A model generated the notes under the pieces. That model was given only the letters and a program-made list of their open reading frames with translations, was not told the origin of the DNA and ran no database searches. Shown here one piece after another: positions 26,601 to 34,675 of a stretch of DNA of 64,000 nucleotides. The first letter of the stretch is position 1. Every line of letters starts with the position of its first letter. Source of the DNA: G965233625 sp965233625 (GTDB lineage Bacteria > Planctomycetota > Planctomycetia > Pirellulales > Pirellulaceae); contig OZ247499.1 in the NCBI GenBank assembly GCA_965233625.1, forward strand, positions 1,178,001 to 1,242,000. The letters run 5' to 3'. Made by a program: the position numbers and the translations under genes.

Positions 26601-28319
26601 TTCCGCCGTGTAGAACAGCACCTCCAACGGTACGAAAAAAATGTCCAGCAGCAACAGGCGGAGCGGGATGAAGCAGCCTGGCGGGAGTTTTTCCAACAGC
26701 CGACTGTACAGACGGCCCTGGCAGGTGTCGCCTGGGTCGTAGGCTGGGGGTTATTGGCGTTGTTGTTATGGGTGTTCCGGCCAGGCCTTCTGCTACCGTT
26801 GGGACAACTGGCCAACAATGCGAATGTGAAGCTTTGGGGATTTGAGCTTACGCTGGGGCACGCCATTGGAATTGGTTTTCTCACTTACAACACGCGCACA
26901 CTGGACGCTTGGGTCAGGCAACATCTGCGCGAAGTGCGTGATGTATTTGGCAGTTCTAAGACCGTCGAAGACCGCGCGTTACATGTCTCTATGCCCGTGG
27001 TCACCCCGCAGGGGCTTGCGCTGCAACCTGACCAGAACGACTTTGCCACGCTCTTCAGCGGCAACGTGAATAACGTAGTGATTGCAGGCGAAGGCGGCTG
27101 CGGCAAAACCAGTCTGGCATGCGAACTTGGCCGCCGGGCGTGTTCCGCAGACCGGGAGCAAAGGCTCACAAAGCACGCGATGATTCCCATTCTGATTGAA
27201 GACGACATACCTGGCAACGATCGCCTGCAGGCAATGGGTGACGCAAATCTGTCACTAGATGCCGCCGCCGTTCAGCAGATTGTCGCCGGCCACGACGCCC
27301 GCCTCATCGAAGTAGTGCGGGGCAAACTGATGAATCTGACGAAATCCACTGACGATATTCCAGCCGGACTGGTCGAACAACTGCTACGCCAGCGGCGGAT
27401 TCTATTGATTGTAGATAGCTTCTCAGAACTCAAGGAAGAGAGTCGCAAAGTTATCGAACCGGCCCGGACCGGATTCCCAGCGAAGGCGCTGGTAGTAACT
27501 TCCCGCAAAGCCGAACGGCTGGGAGGCGCCGACGTTAAAACGGTCCGCCCTCAGCGTGTGAACCGGGCACAACTTCTGCCGTTTGTAATCGCCTACCTGG
27601 AACATAACGGCGCCTACAGTGACTTTGCTGAAGACAGCGAAGTGGATCTGTTGCAGCGGCTGAAATTGCTGGTCGGCCAACGCGAAATCACCATGCTGGT
27701 CGCGCGGATGTTTCTCGACAGCGAAATCGGCGCCGCACGCGGAGAGACGGATTCGGATCAGCCAGCAAATGTGCCCGAGTTGATGGCGCATTACATTTCC
27801 TGGCTTAACCGTAAGCTCGATGGCGAACCGCTTCCCGACCCGGCGCTGCTGGAATGTGCACAGAAACTAGCTTGGCGATGCCTCAGTGACTCTTACAAGC
27901 CGGGTTCAACTGCGAGTGCACAGGCGCGAGAAAGTCTCGCCGGATCCGCCCGTGAACTGAAGAGACTGGAGCAGCTTGGCGTCGTTGTGCAACGCGGTGT
28001 TGTCAACCGCGAGTTCCGCTTTTCACTCGATCCGCTCGCTGAGTATCTCGCCGCCCAGCATCTCGTCAACCGTGCCGCAAGCGAGCCGGCCACATGGCGG
28101 GAGTTTTTCGAAGACTTCGATGCTAAGCCGGCACAGACCGAGGGCGAAAATGGTTTTCTGCTGGCGCTGCTCGACTGCGTTAATCAATTACGCGCAACGG
28201 ACAACCAGAATGGTAGCCCCCCAAGCGACGTTATTGATGACATTCGTAAACGTCTTCATGGCGAAACCCATCCGCCGGATGGTGTTGTACCAGCGGGGTC
28301 CGATCTGAAAGCCGCCTAA
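23601..28319 (+). CDS. Exported helical-repeat / TM / NACHT NTPase protein
   Basis: 1572 residues. The N-terminus is a Sec-type signal (MKAKLLFALAVVFAFGSALR, cleavage near RAQ). Residues about 30-1000 are long alpha-helical repeats resembling HEAT/ARM (for example AEIRKLAASVLRQTG and ALLILSVMDGKLAAKALPQL). A Gln/Glu-rich coiled stretch (about 1005-1035) leads to one TM segment at about 1038-1060 (TALAGVAWVVGWGLLALLLW). The NACHT-type NTPase follows: Walker A GEGGCGKT at 1163-1170 with Lys1169, Walker B ILLIVDS with Asp1272, sensor-like VVTSRKAERLGG, and a helical end (FSLDPLAEYLAAQHLVN). This implies outside repeats, one membrane pass and a cytoplasmic STAND-type switch. Most bacterial NACHT proteins are soluble, with the sensor C-terminal. 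No effector domain is obvious. A second in-frame ATG at 23610 is possible. Function unknown. Confidence 0.85.
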   Translation: MNSMKAKLLFALAVVFAFGSALRAQTFIPPLSRNPKTLVTELASASEHVRAQASLELRAHFKEHPEVTARLLVRELANHDAATHLHTPAGASYAGDEDNIRDESDSSGNVLQRAYISDVLLLFPEQSATALVQSIQNSLLNDHLATVQFRSFALQSLNQKATAASAKFKEIVSAAHIRVSRNLESELAKETKPARFQPQTSQTVMSPRSARRPPSLPPASDEITEEPDNQLAESLRTKKTVLADLLRVMGDATPVEADFVQPLRPGVTPRSRRQMVSRLVDESTDGLRSGAVTDARYQALSLQELVDVLLNSHRSDPISRRRRAMILKIIATRGEQAAPAHKHLFTVLVRDESAEIRKLAASVLRQTGCSGLWIEHEIAQRYQPVSQTAELARAWEAFNSLGDKKTTRRLNTGIQNLKSPYLPQHSEKWLELLASEDSEDQEWALLILSVMDGKLAAKALPQLRAIMFDPREPLKQRIKAAQAMINAHVATSDRPSRVRIREILTCALYLEERALHEGAARALLRSYTAFGAHTNRLAKICSAELEAGGRRREKMLDFINDEERSVEFTRSITPGLLHCIGDTQLKPEFERAAAHVLMNCYHREGQFEDNHFAALLAAVRRCDNQATNRELMAFVISSKVRTARLRSTVSRKSDGSHNELIISEACIAELKRRNQLEGLLPQVKATANGFALLIDRLEKHVSTADEAAKSNRLSIPEFANVHSQLPVMSFVAVCNAIASIDQEAAHEVEFQAAMATGLPILRHLYLNSLQLTSEPNPANAARVRTLIREFPRKGELRIPSLIVNHYLALAHIEGKIPGDLFLQALKEDQFAGAEYGITLLTPYVDCSAAQVYPELLEMCDNAIQGKHALGIPIIQAVAAHATVLNGMERNWSDAGSQKYLTAATCKKIRIHMKRIQEQLGATRLAQKPDDRLAYHFITSTALTYSLDADGAFVPDASPPGGMPDPGDVTLVMPSMQLIPNASESSSPITPEALLNGLKPVFRRVEQHLQRYEKNVQQQQAERDEAAWREFFQQPTVQTALAGVAWVVGWGLLALLLWVFRPGLLLPLGQLANNANVKLWGFELTLGHAIGIGFLTYNTRTLDAWVRQHLREVRDVFGSSKTVEDRALHVSMPVVTPQGLALQPDQNDFATLFSGNVNNVVIAGEGGCGKTSLACELGRRACSADREQRLTKHAMIPILIEDDIPGNDRLQAMGDANLSLDAAAVQQIVAGHDARLIEVVRGKLMNLTKSTDDIPAGLVEQLLRQRRILLIVDSFSELKEESRKVIEPARTGFPAKALVVTSRKAERLGGADVKTVRPQRVNRAQLLPFVIAYLEHNGAYSDFAEDSEVDLLQRLKLLVGQREITMLVARMFLDSEIGAARGETDSDQPANVPELMAHYISWLNRKLDGEPLPDPALLECAQKLAWRCLSDSYKPGSTASAQARESLAGSARELKRLEQLGVVVQRGVVNREFRFSLDPLAEYLAAQHLVNRAASEPATWREFFEDFDAKPAQTEGENGFLLALLDCVNQLRATDNQNGSPPSDVIDDIRKRLHGETHPPDGVVPAGSDLKAA

Positions 28320-28389
28320 CGCAGCCCAAGCAGGCCGGAACAAGTGCAGCCCCCGTGATCATCCGAATGGCTCCGCGTTTGGGTGCAGC

Positions 28390-28479
28390 ATGTGCCGTTT
28401 CATCCGACACGCGCAAATGAAAAAGCATTACCAAGGCGTGTTGCCGCTCGCGGAAGACTTCGAGACCCTTGCGGCGTGA
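28390..28479 (+). other. Short open stretch, possible recombinase C-terminal scrap
   Basis: A 29-codon frame ends in IRHAQMKKHYQGVLPLAEDF and TGA, within the 278-base gap after the NACHT gene. The KHY...VLP pattern resembles the tail after the catalytic tyrosine of some phage-type integrases. It is too short to prove; the rest of this gap shows nothing recognisable. Confidence 0.2.
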
Positions 28480-28597
28480 GCTAGCGACGTATCAATGGTG
28501 ACTGCGTGACGCACGCACCTCGACAGGCATAGCGTAGAGAGCTAGCAGGCCATACCGTTCGACATTAGCGAAGGTGGCAGGGTAACGACGGACTACT

Positions 28598-29326
28598 TCA
28601 GGCTGCTTGTTCCATCGATGGTTGATCGTCCTCTTCGGCGGCTGCATTCTCTTTTGCCGCCTTCCGTCGCGCGCGGGCTATTTCGCGCTCGAACTCGCGG
28701 TGGCCGAGATTTTCGTTCATCTGGTGAATCATGAACCACGTTGGCACACTGAGCAGCGCCATCAGTACAGCCGCGATGAGTATCGTGTCCGGCTCGTAAT
28801 ACACGCCGACGCAGAAGGGCAGATACCACGCAGCACGGACCACCCAGAACGCGCCCAGAAACGCCTTCTGGCCATTCACCGGGTTGGGACAGATCTGGCG
28901 GAGCGGCTCGAATACCCACTTCAGCGTGAACTTAATCACCGCGCCGTAGACCGCCCACCACACCGTGAGCGTGAGCAGCGTGAGAAAGATCCAGCCTTTC
29001 AGGCGCCCGCCGCCAGCGGTGAAGCCGCTCCAGTGAAACGCTTCTGCCATCGCGACCGGCACACCTACGAACACTAGTTCCAGAATCGCCAGCGGCGCGA
29101 GCATGAGCAGCAAAAACAGCGGCCAACGGAACACCGCGCCGCCCGGTTTGTGGTTGCGTAACAGATATGCAAACGTGGCCCATGTGGCCAGCAGCAACGC
29201 CCCACCCAGCCCTGCGAACCATACATTCTGCCAGTCCGCGTTCAGTGAAACCCACGTACTGAATTCACGCCAGTAATGCCAATAGTCGAACACGGCCACT
29301 CCATAATCTGGCAACATCCTCACCAC
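28598..29326 (-). CDS. Multi-pass membrane protein of unknown function
   Basis: About 240 residues. Four to five hydrophobic segments can be read: about 37-57 (VWFAGLGGALLLATWATFAY), 68-92 (WPLFLLLMLAPLAILELVFV), 108-130 (GWIFLTLLTLTVWWAVYGAV), 158-178 (LGAFWVVRAAWYLPFCV) and 182-200 (ILIAAVLMALLSVPTWFMI). The C-terminus is a charged helix (REFEREIARARRKAAKENA) probably in the cytoplasm. The start is GTG at 29326 or ATG at 29317. No family is recognised. It is convergent with the NACHT gene and divergent from the next sigma operon. Confidence 0.7.
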   Translation of the reverse strand: MVRMLPDYGVAVFDYWHYWREFSTWVSLNADWQNVWFAGLGGALLLATWATFAYLLRNHKPGGAVFRWPLFLLLMLAPLAILELVFVGVPVAMAEAFHWSGFTAGGGRLKGWIFLTLLTLTVWWAVYGAVIKFTLKWVFEPLRQICPNPVNGQKAFLGAFWVVRAAWYLPFCVGVYYEPDTILIAAVLMALLSVPTWFMIHQMNENLGHREFEREIARARRKAAKENAAAEEDDQPSMEQAA

Positions 29327-29780
29327 TCAAGAGGAGGGGGAAGTTATCAAGGGGAAGACTGTGTGGCAAGACAGATTTGAACGACGCGCGCCAGCTTTTA
29401 ACGCCACCAAGCGGCCACCAGCAGCAGATCCCGGCGGCTTGAAGCGGCGCGGGTTAATCTGCCTTCAACGGCCTTCCGCCAGATGTTTAGCGGGAAAGTA
29501 TAGTTGCATCGTGACCTTCGGTTCCGACGGTGTAAGTCGGTTACTATTCGTGCGTAGGTCGAACCGTCATTACTCGTTTTTCGAGGCTGAGACCACGTTG
29601 GTTCAAATCCTACACGCACGCCTGGCGAGACGCTGCAACTTTGGCGACTTGAAGTTGCTGGATTTCCCGAGGCGGTCTCTCCCCGAAGCAAATTTATCGA
29701 TGATCTCCAAATTCTGGAGAGAAATATTGTTTCCCGGAGAATAATGTCCAATTCGGTCGATTACTGGCAGATTTAAGATA
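29327..29780. other. Intergenic region with a tRNA-like hairpin element
   Basis: 454 bases between divergent genes. Open frames on both strands have no protein-like pattern. It contains the tRNA-like 29549-29620 element and an inverted repeat GCAACTT/AAGTTGC at 29635-29658. The promoters of the membrane protein and of the sigma operon should lie here. Confidence 0.5.
29549..29620 (+). other. tRNA-like element, probably degenerate
   Basis: 72 bases bounded by a perfect 7-bp acceptor-type stem (CGTGCGT with ACGCACG). The T-arm position is exactly canonical: GTTGG-TTCAAAT-CCTAC, with one mismatch in the stem. The D arm lacks the usual GG loop, and no good 5-bp anticodon stem with a 7-base loop forms. 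CCA is not encoded. It looks like a decayed tRNA or chance; I do not assign an amino acid. Confidence 0.25.
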
Positions 29781-30260
29781 ATGACTGTGGAATCAAGCGA
29801 ATTAGACAGACACGAAGAATTTATGCGGCGTTTTCTGCAGTGCCAGCGTGGGTTGTTGCGCTATGTAATGTGCTTTGTGCCGAACTCCCACGATGCTCGC
29901 GATATTGTGCAGAACACCGCGGTCGCGTTGTGGAAGAAGTACGACCAGTACGATCCGTCTTCGCCGTTCATGACGTGGGCTTGCCGGTTTGCATTGAACG
30001 AAGCACGGCTGTTTTTGCGCACCGACCAGCGGTGGAAGCATTTCTTAGATGACGAGACCGTTGGTGTACTGGCTGCGCGGCGCGAAGAGATCGCCAGCGA
30101 ACTGGATGAAAGGCGGATTCATCTGCGTGATTGTTTACGAAGACTGCCAGAGAAGCAGAAGGCGATTGTCGAAGGTTATTACTTCAAGGATTTCACCATC
30201 GAACAACTCGCCCATTCATCGGGCAGAAGTATCGATGCTATTTATAAGTCTTTGCAATGA
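29781..30260 (+). CDS. ECF sigma factor, C-terminus cut by an in-frame TGA
   Basis: 159 residues as read. Sigma2: FLQCQRGLLRYVMCFVPNSH, DARDIVQNTAVALWKKYDQY, PFMTWACRFALNEARLFLRT. Sigma4: LPEKQKAIVEGYYFKDFTIE then QLAHSSGRSIDAIYKSLQ. At 30258-30260 is TGA where the paralogue at 15387-15935 has Arg (YKSLQRIRA). Past it the frame stays open and matches: IRAALMECVKRRQIAALGAE, ending at 30326 with the usual ATGA overlap to the FecR gene. One base change (CGA to TGA) therefore probably removed the last 22 residues. The helix-turn-helix is nearly complete, so residual function is possible. It is the first gene of a six-gene plus-strand cluster. Confidence 0.85.
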   Translation: MTVESSELDRHEEFMRRFLQCQRGLLRYVMCFVPNSHDARDIVQNTAVALWKKYDQYDPSSPFMTWACRFALNEARLFLRTDQRWKHFLDDETVGVLAARREEIASELDERRIHLRDCLRRLPEKQKAIVEGYYFKDFTIEQLAHSSGRSIDAIYKSLQ

Positions 30261-30310
30261 ATCCGTGCGGCATTGATGGAGTGCGTCAAACGACGGCAAA
30301 TTGCCGCGTT

Positions 30311-30315
30311 AGGGG
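30311..30315 (+). promoter_or_regulatory. Shine-Dalgarno AGGGG for the FecR gene
   Basis: AGGGG is seven bases before the ATG at 30323, which also overlaps the ancestral sigma stop (ATGA). This fixes the FecR start and rejects the longer frame beginning at 30257. Confidence 0.6.
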
Positions 30316-30322
30316 CAGAGCG

Positions 30323-31927
30323 ATGAGCAGCGAATTAACATCTCTGTTATCCGCCGTCTGCGAAAACCGGGCGACAGCTGACGACCTGGCTCGACTGGCA
30401 GAACTGTTGCGCGACGATCCCGCCGCTCGCGACGAATACCTTCGATATATCGACCTTCATGCAGCACTCTCTGATGAAGCACTGCCAGCCGTAGAATCAG
30501 ACATCATCGATTATGGCCCAGAAGCGGCGACTCCCGCTCAAAACAACAATCGCCGCGCCTATGCGAAATGGCTATTTGCAATTGTGGCGTCGTTAGCGGT
30601 TTTCGCGGGGGTTGCACTACTGGTATCGCGTAAACCGGGCGAGAAGATTGCGGATCTACCCGCTGCGAATTTCGTCCTCTTGCCGCCGGTAGCAACAATG
30701 CTGCTCTCCGATAACTGTAGCTGGACGGGAGCTGAACTGGCCGAAGGCCAGCGGTTGAATCCGGGACGATTCGACCTTGAGAGCGGGACGGCGGTGTTGC
30801 GGTTCGACGGAGGTGCGGAACTGATCCTATCCGGGCCGGTCGCGGTTGACCTGCAAACGCCGGGAAGCGTGCTTGTACATCGTGGAGACGTGGTAGTGCT
30901 CGCGACAGGCGGCGCGGAGGGGTTCGTCGTATCCACCCCTACCAGCCGCGTCGTCGATCTAGGCACCGAATTCGCAGTGAAGGTAGCCCGTGGCGGAGAG
31001 ACCGAAGTGCATGTACTAGATGGAGAGGTCAGCTACCGGGGCATCAACCAGGCTGATGAACTATCGAATATTCTGCGAGCGGGTGAAGGAGTAGCGATCG
31101 ACGAAAATGGACAACCTCGCGCAGTGCCCATGAACTCGCCCCGTTTCAGTGAGTTTGTTAATCGGATCAATCCTGGCTCGCGGGCTGACCTACTGACAGC
31201 CTACGAAGGATTCAACTATTCGCCCGGCAGTTTGCCGCTTGAGCAGAGCATGGTTGGCAAAGGATGGATGGGCCCGTGGAGGAAGCGTTTGTCAGCGGAA
31301 GGCGGCAAGCCAGAAAAAACACCGGATCGCCTTCAAATCGTTCATGGTGAAATGGGGGTGTCGTGGCCCGTGCCAGGCGGCCGGCTCGGAATGCTAAAGC
31401 TTTTGCCAGACGTTTCCACCTACGTCCGTGATTTAGAACATACCATCGATCTCAATCGCGATGGCGTAACGTACATCAGCTTCATGCACCGGCAGATCGA
31501 AACGCCTACGGCGACGTCGCGTGAATCCAGCTTTTTTTTAACGCTCGCTGATTCGGATGATTTAGTCAGAAATATCACGCTAGGTTACGGCAACAATTTA
31601 TTGCCTGTCATTCAATCCACTGGTGGAGCGAAGTTTACAAGCCCTGTGCCAATGCATGGCGATGGAGCAACTCTGTGGATCGCCAAAATCATCGCCAGTA
31701 AGAGCGGTGAAGACGAAATATACCTGCGGGTATATTCGCGGGCCGATACGCTCGACTACGCGGAACCAGCAATCTGGCACGTGGTTACCCAGAACGTGAA
31801 TCTAACCGGTGGTTTCGACCGTGTTGTGCTTCGCGTTAAAGGTGAACACTCCCAGTTAATCGACGAAATCCGGATCGGACCAACATGGCGCTCGGTCGCA
31901 CCCATTACAAACCGAGAGAGTAATTGA
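30323..31927 (+). CDS. FecR-like membrane protein with LamG-like C-terminus
   Basis: 534 residues. The N-terminal cytoplasmic part (about 1-75) has LARLAELLRDDPAARDEYLR and YIDLHAALSDEAL, the same pattern as the other two FecR partners here. The TM segment is at about 87-106 (WLFAIVASLAVFAGVALLVS). FecR domain: LRFDGGAELILSGPVAVDLQ, VSTPTSRVVDLGTEFAVKV, TEVHVLDGEVSYRG. The C-terminal about 240 residues are beta-rich and end in IDELRIGPTWRSVAP, as in LamG-like folds, so an extracellular ligand-binding role is likely. It should control the sigma encoded just upstream, which is truncated, so the circuit may be impaired. Its stop overlaps the ATG of the next gene by one base. Confidence 0.87.
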   Translation: MSSELTSLLSAVCENRATADDLARLAELLRDDPAARDEYLRYIDLHAALSDEALPAVESDIIDYGPEAATPAQNNNRRAYAKWLFAIVASLAVFAGVALLVSRKPGEKIADLPAANFVLLPPVATMLLSDNCSWTGAELAEGQRLNPGRFDLESGTAVLRFDGGAELILSGPVAVDLQTPGSVLVHRGDVVVLATGGAEGFVVSTPTSRVVDLGTEFAVKVARGGETEVHVLDGEVSYRGINQADELSNILRAGEGVAIDENGQPRAVPMNSPRFSEFVNRINPGSRADLLTAYEGFNYSPGSLPLEQSMVGKGWMGPWRKRLSAEGGKPEKTPDRLQIVHGEMGVSWPVPGGRLGMLKLLPDVSTYVRDLEHTIDLNRDGVTYISFMHRQIETPTATSRESSFFLTLADSDDLVRNITLGYGNNLLPVIQSTGGAKFTSPVPMHGDGATLWIAKIIASKSGEDEIYLRVYSRADTLDYAEPAIWHVVTQNVNLTGGFDRVVLRVKGEHSQLIDEIRIGPTWRSVAPITNRESN

Positions 31928-34572
31928 TGACAATCGATAGAAGGTTTCTCTACCAATCGTGCGGCTGGAGCCAAGCCAAGCGGTCAATGTCTGCGGGAAT
32001 TGCTTCGTTTTGCCTGACACTCGCAACACTGCTGCTGGGTATCGAGAATACGGCTCTGGCTGCGTCGCCGGCGAAGCATGCGTTTCTGAAGCAGCATTGT
32101 GTCGATTGCCACGATGGTGGAACAGCGGAGGCTGGTTTGAATCTCGCGGACCTGGAATTGAAGCCAGATGATGCAACAAACCTAGCGACGTGGGCGAAGG
32201 TGCACGACCGTATCGCGAACGGCGAAATGCCGCCCGCAGATGAAGAAAGACCTGGTCAGCAGGAACTTGCCGATTTCGTGAACCTAACAAGCAACGCGAT
32301 TAACGACGCGTGGCTGCAGCGTTACAAAACACGCGGCCGCACGGGTGGGCGGCGGCTCAATCCGTTTGAGTACGAATACACACTGCGCGACCTGCTGGCG
32401 GCGCCGTGGCTAGAACTTAAAGAGATGCTGCCTCCCGATCCGGAAGCACACGGCTTCGATAATGTGGCCGAAGCGCAGGAGATTTCCTATGTGCAACTGG
32501 CGCGTTATCTAGAGGCAGCCGAAGTCGCAATCGACGGCGCCATGCGTCTGCGGCCGGCGCCCAAGCCGACAACGGTGCGAACGTGGTTCAGCGAAGAAGG
32601 ACGCTATCTGGGCAGAGACTGGAAAGAACGTTTCGGCAGTCTAGATAAACAGCCGGAATGGACGTGGTTCTGGCAACAGCCTAACAGCGCTCAAGCGCCA
32701 CGGCGCATCCGCAACACGTCACAGCGTGTTCCGGGCTGGTATCGCTTCCGTGTACGTTGCCGCGCCGTGCTCTGGGACAAAGGAAAACTGTTGCCGCCAG
32801 AAGCAGGGCAAGTTGCATCGGTTGTTACGGCCGCCAAACGCACACTCGGTACTTTCGGTGTTCCTGAAGGCAAAGACGGCGGCGTGGTTGAATTCGTTGC
32901 CTGGCAACGGCAGAACGAACTACTCGAATTTTTCTGCGCTACCATGGACGACCGGATGGTGTCGCACAAAACGAAGAAGAAAGATCCGAAGTCGAAACGC
33001 GAAGCTCACGAATCTTTCCTGCGGGAATATCGCGGCCACGGTATTGCGGTCGACTGGTTCGAAATCGAAGGCCCGTTTGCCGACAAAACCTGCGATAACA
33101 AAGTGAAGCAACAGCCGTGGCCGCCCAAAAGTTATCAACGACTGTTCGGCGACTTACCTATGCAGCCATGGACAAAAGCCAGCGGGCTGCGTCCGCCTGA
33201 ACCGCTCAATCTGCCCGATCTGACAGCGAACAAACGCGGGCTTCGCGAAGCCTTCCAGTTACCACCAGACATGATGATGGTCGTTTCTCGCGATCCGCAC
33301 AAAGATGCTGAAAGACTGCTGCGTAACTTCATGCAGCGCGCCTATCGACGCACGCCGGAAGAGTCCGAAGTGAAGCGATGCCTAGCGTTCGCCGCACGAG
33401 CGATCGATCAAAAAGCATGCTTTCAGGATGCCATGCGGCTGGCCTACAAAGCCGTTCTTTGCTCCCCGGACTTTCTGTACCTGCAAGAGCGGCCGGGCAG
33501 ACTGGACGGCGAAGCGTTAGCCTCGCGGCTCTCGTACCTGCTGTGGCGCAGCATACCCGACGATGAACTAATGGCGTCGGCAAAGTCGGGCGAACTGCTA
33601 AACACCGCCGGTTTGAAGCAGCAGTTTGCCAGAATGCTGCGCGACCCGAAGTCGCAACGTTTTGTCAGCGACTTCACGGGCCAGTGGCTCGATCTCCGTA
33701 AAGTTCACGATACATCGCCCAACCGGTTTCTGTTTCCTGAATACTTCTGCGACAACCATCTGGTCAATTCCGGCGTCGCTGAAACAGAAGCGATGTTCGC
33801 CGAAATGTTGCGCGAAAACCTCCCTGCCAGAACAATCGTGGCTTCTGACTTTGCCATGGTCAATGAGCGGCTGGCGGCGTTGTATGGAATCGAAGGCGTG
33901 AAAGGAGAATCAATCCGCCGTGTCGCGCTACCGGCGGGTTCACCTTACGGTGGCTTCCTCACGCAATCGAGTGTAATGAAAGTTACGGCCAACGGTCTAA
34001 CTACTTCGCCCGTGCTGCGCGGCGTGTGGGTGATGGATCGTATTCTCGGCACGCCGCCTGCGGCGCCACCGCCGGGCGCTGGCTCGATTGAGCCAGACAC
34101 TCGCGGCGCCGTCACCGTCCGCGAGCAACTTGCTAAACACAGCCGTCTGGCATCGTGCACGGGTTGCCATGCTTCCATCGACCCTCCAGGTTTTGCACTC
34201 GAAAGCTTCGACGTCATGGGCAAATGGCGCCAGCATTATCGCAGCCTCGGGCAAGGCGAAAAACTTAATCTTGAAGTAGCACTACGCCCCGTGAAATATC
34301 GCCGCGGCCTGCCGGTAGATGCATCGGGCGTTACGAAAGAAGGCCACGCCTTCAAAGACATTCACCAGTTCCGCAATTACCTTGTCGAGCGCGATGAACA
34401 GCTCGCACGGAACCTGACTGGCCGGTTTCTCACTTTCGCAACCGGCGCGGGCGTTTCTTTCGCCGACCGCAAAGTTGTTGAAGCGATACTCCGCGAAACC
34501 CAGGTCGACGGCTATCCGGTTCGCGCTCTGTTAGAGCGAGTTGTTCTTAGCGACACGTTCCGGCGTAAGTGA
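31927..34572 (+). CDS. PSCyt1-DUF1587-DUF1595-DUF1592-DUF1588-DUF1585 cytochrome-type protein
   Basis: 881 residues. A signal/anchor (GIASFCLTLATLLLGIENTA) leads to a cytochrome-like N-terminal domain with CVDCH at 58-62 and a distal NGEMPP. DUF1587 follows (GRRLNPFEYEYTLRDLL), then a carbohydrate-binding-like middle region, DUF1595 (NFMQRAYRRTPEESEVKRCL), DUF1592 (ALASRLSYLLWRSIPDDEL), DUF1588 (TTSPVLRGVWVMDRILGTPP) with a second heme-type motif CTGCH at 744-748, and DUF1585 (NLTGRFLTFATGAGV). Domain order is complete for this planctomycete family. Predicted to be exported, with covalently bound heme at both motifs; substrate unknown. It is followed by its usual DUF1552 partner. Confidence 0.94.
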   Translation: MTIDRRFLYQSCGWSQAKRSMSAGIASFCLTLATLLLGIENTALAASPAKHAFLKQHCVDCHDGGTAEAGLNLADLELKPDDATNLATWAKVHDRIANGEMPPADEERPGQQELADFVNLTSNAINDAWLQRYKTRGRTGGRRLNPFEYEYTLRDLLAAPWLELKEMLPPDPEAHGFDNVAEAQEISYVQLARYLEAAEVAIDGAMRLRPAPKPTTVRTWFSEEGRYLGRDWKERFGSLDKQPEWTWFWQQPNSAQAPRRIRNTSQRVPGWYRFRVRCRAVLWDKGKLLPPEAGQVASVVTAAKRTLGTFGVPEGKDGGVVEFVAWQRQNELLEFFCATMDDRMVSHKTKKKDPKSKREAHESFLREYRGHGIAVDWFEIEGPFADKTCDNKVKQQPWPPKSYQRLFGDLPMQPWTKASGLRPPEPLNLPDLTANKRGLREAFQLPPDMMMVVSRDPHKDAERLLRNFMQRAYRRTPEESEVKRCLAFAARAIDQKACFQDAMRLAYKAVLCSPDFLYLQERPGRLDGEALASRLSYLLWRSIPDDELMASAKSGELLNTAGLKQQFARMLRDPKSQRFVSDFTGQWLDLRKVHDTSPNRFLFPEYFCDNHLVNSGVAETEAMFAEMLRENLPARTIVASDFAMVNERLAALYGIEGVKGESIRRVALPAGSPYGGFLTQSSVMKVTANGLTTSPVLRGVWVMDRILGTPPAAPPPGAGSIEPDTRGAVTVREQLAKHSRLASCTGCHASIDPPGFALESFDVMGKWRQHYRSLGQGEKLNLEVALRPVKYRRGLPVDASGVTKEGHAFKDIHQFRNYLVERDEQLARNLTGRFLTFATGAGVSFADRKVVEAILRETQVDGYPVRALLERVVLSDTFRRK

Positions 34573-34675
34573 GAAGGAAAGAAGAACCGGGCGAGCGGAT
34601 TTATATTCAGTAAGACAACAACATAGGAATGCTCGTCGGTACGATCAGGTATTCCAGAAAACGGACCCTCGAAAC

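Noticed and set aside
23601..28319. NACHT gene as a classic anti-phage NACHT system
   Set aside because: No effector domain, no other defence genes nearby, and it has a signal peptide and TM segment; defence remains possible but is not supported.
29361..29400. A TTCAAATC T-loop-like sequence on the minus strand
   Set aside because: The flanking bases do not pair and no acceptor partner is found at tRNA distance.
34541..34675. Upstream extension of the DUF1552 gene
   Set aside because: It overlaps the end of the DUF1592-type gene and reads as noise; the Tat-like signal starts after the ATG at 34676.
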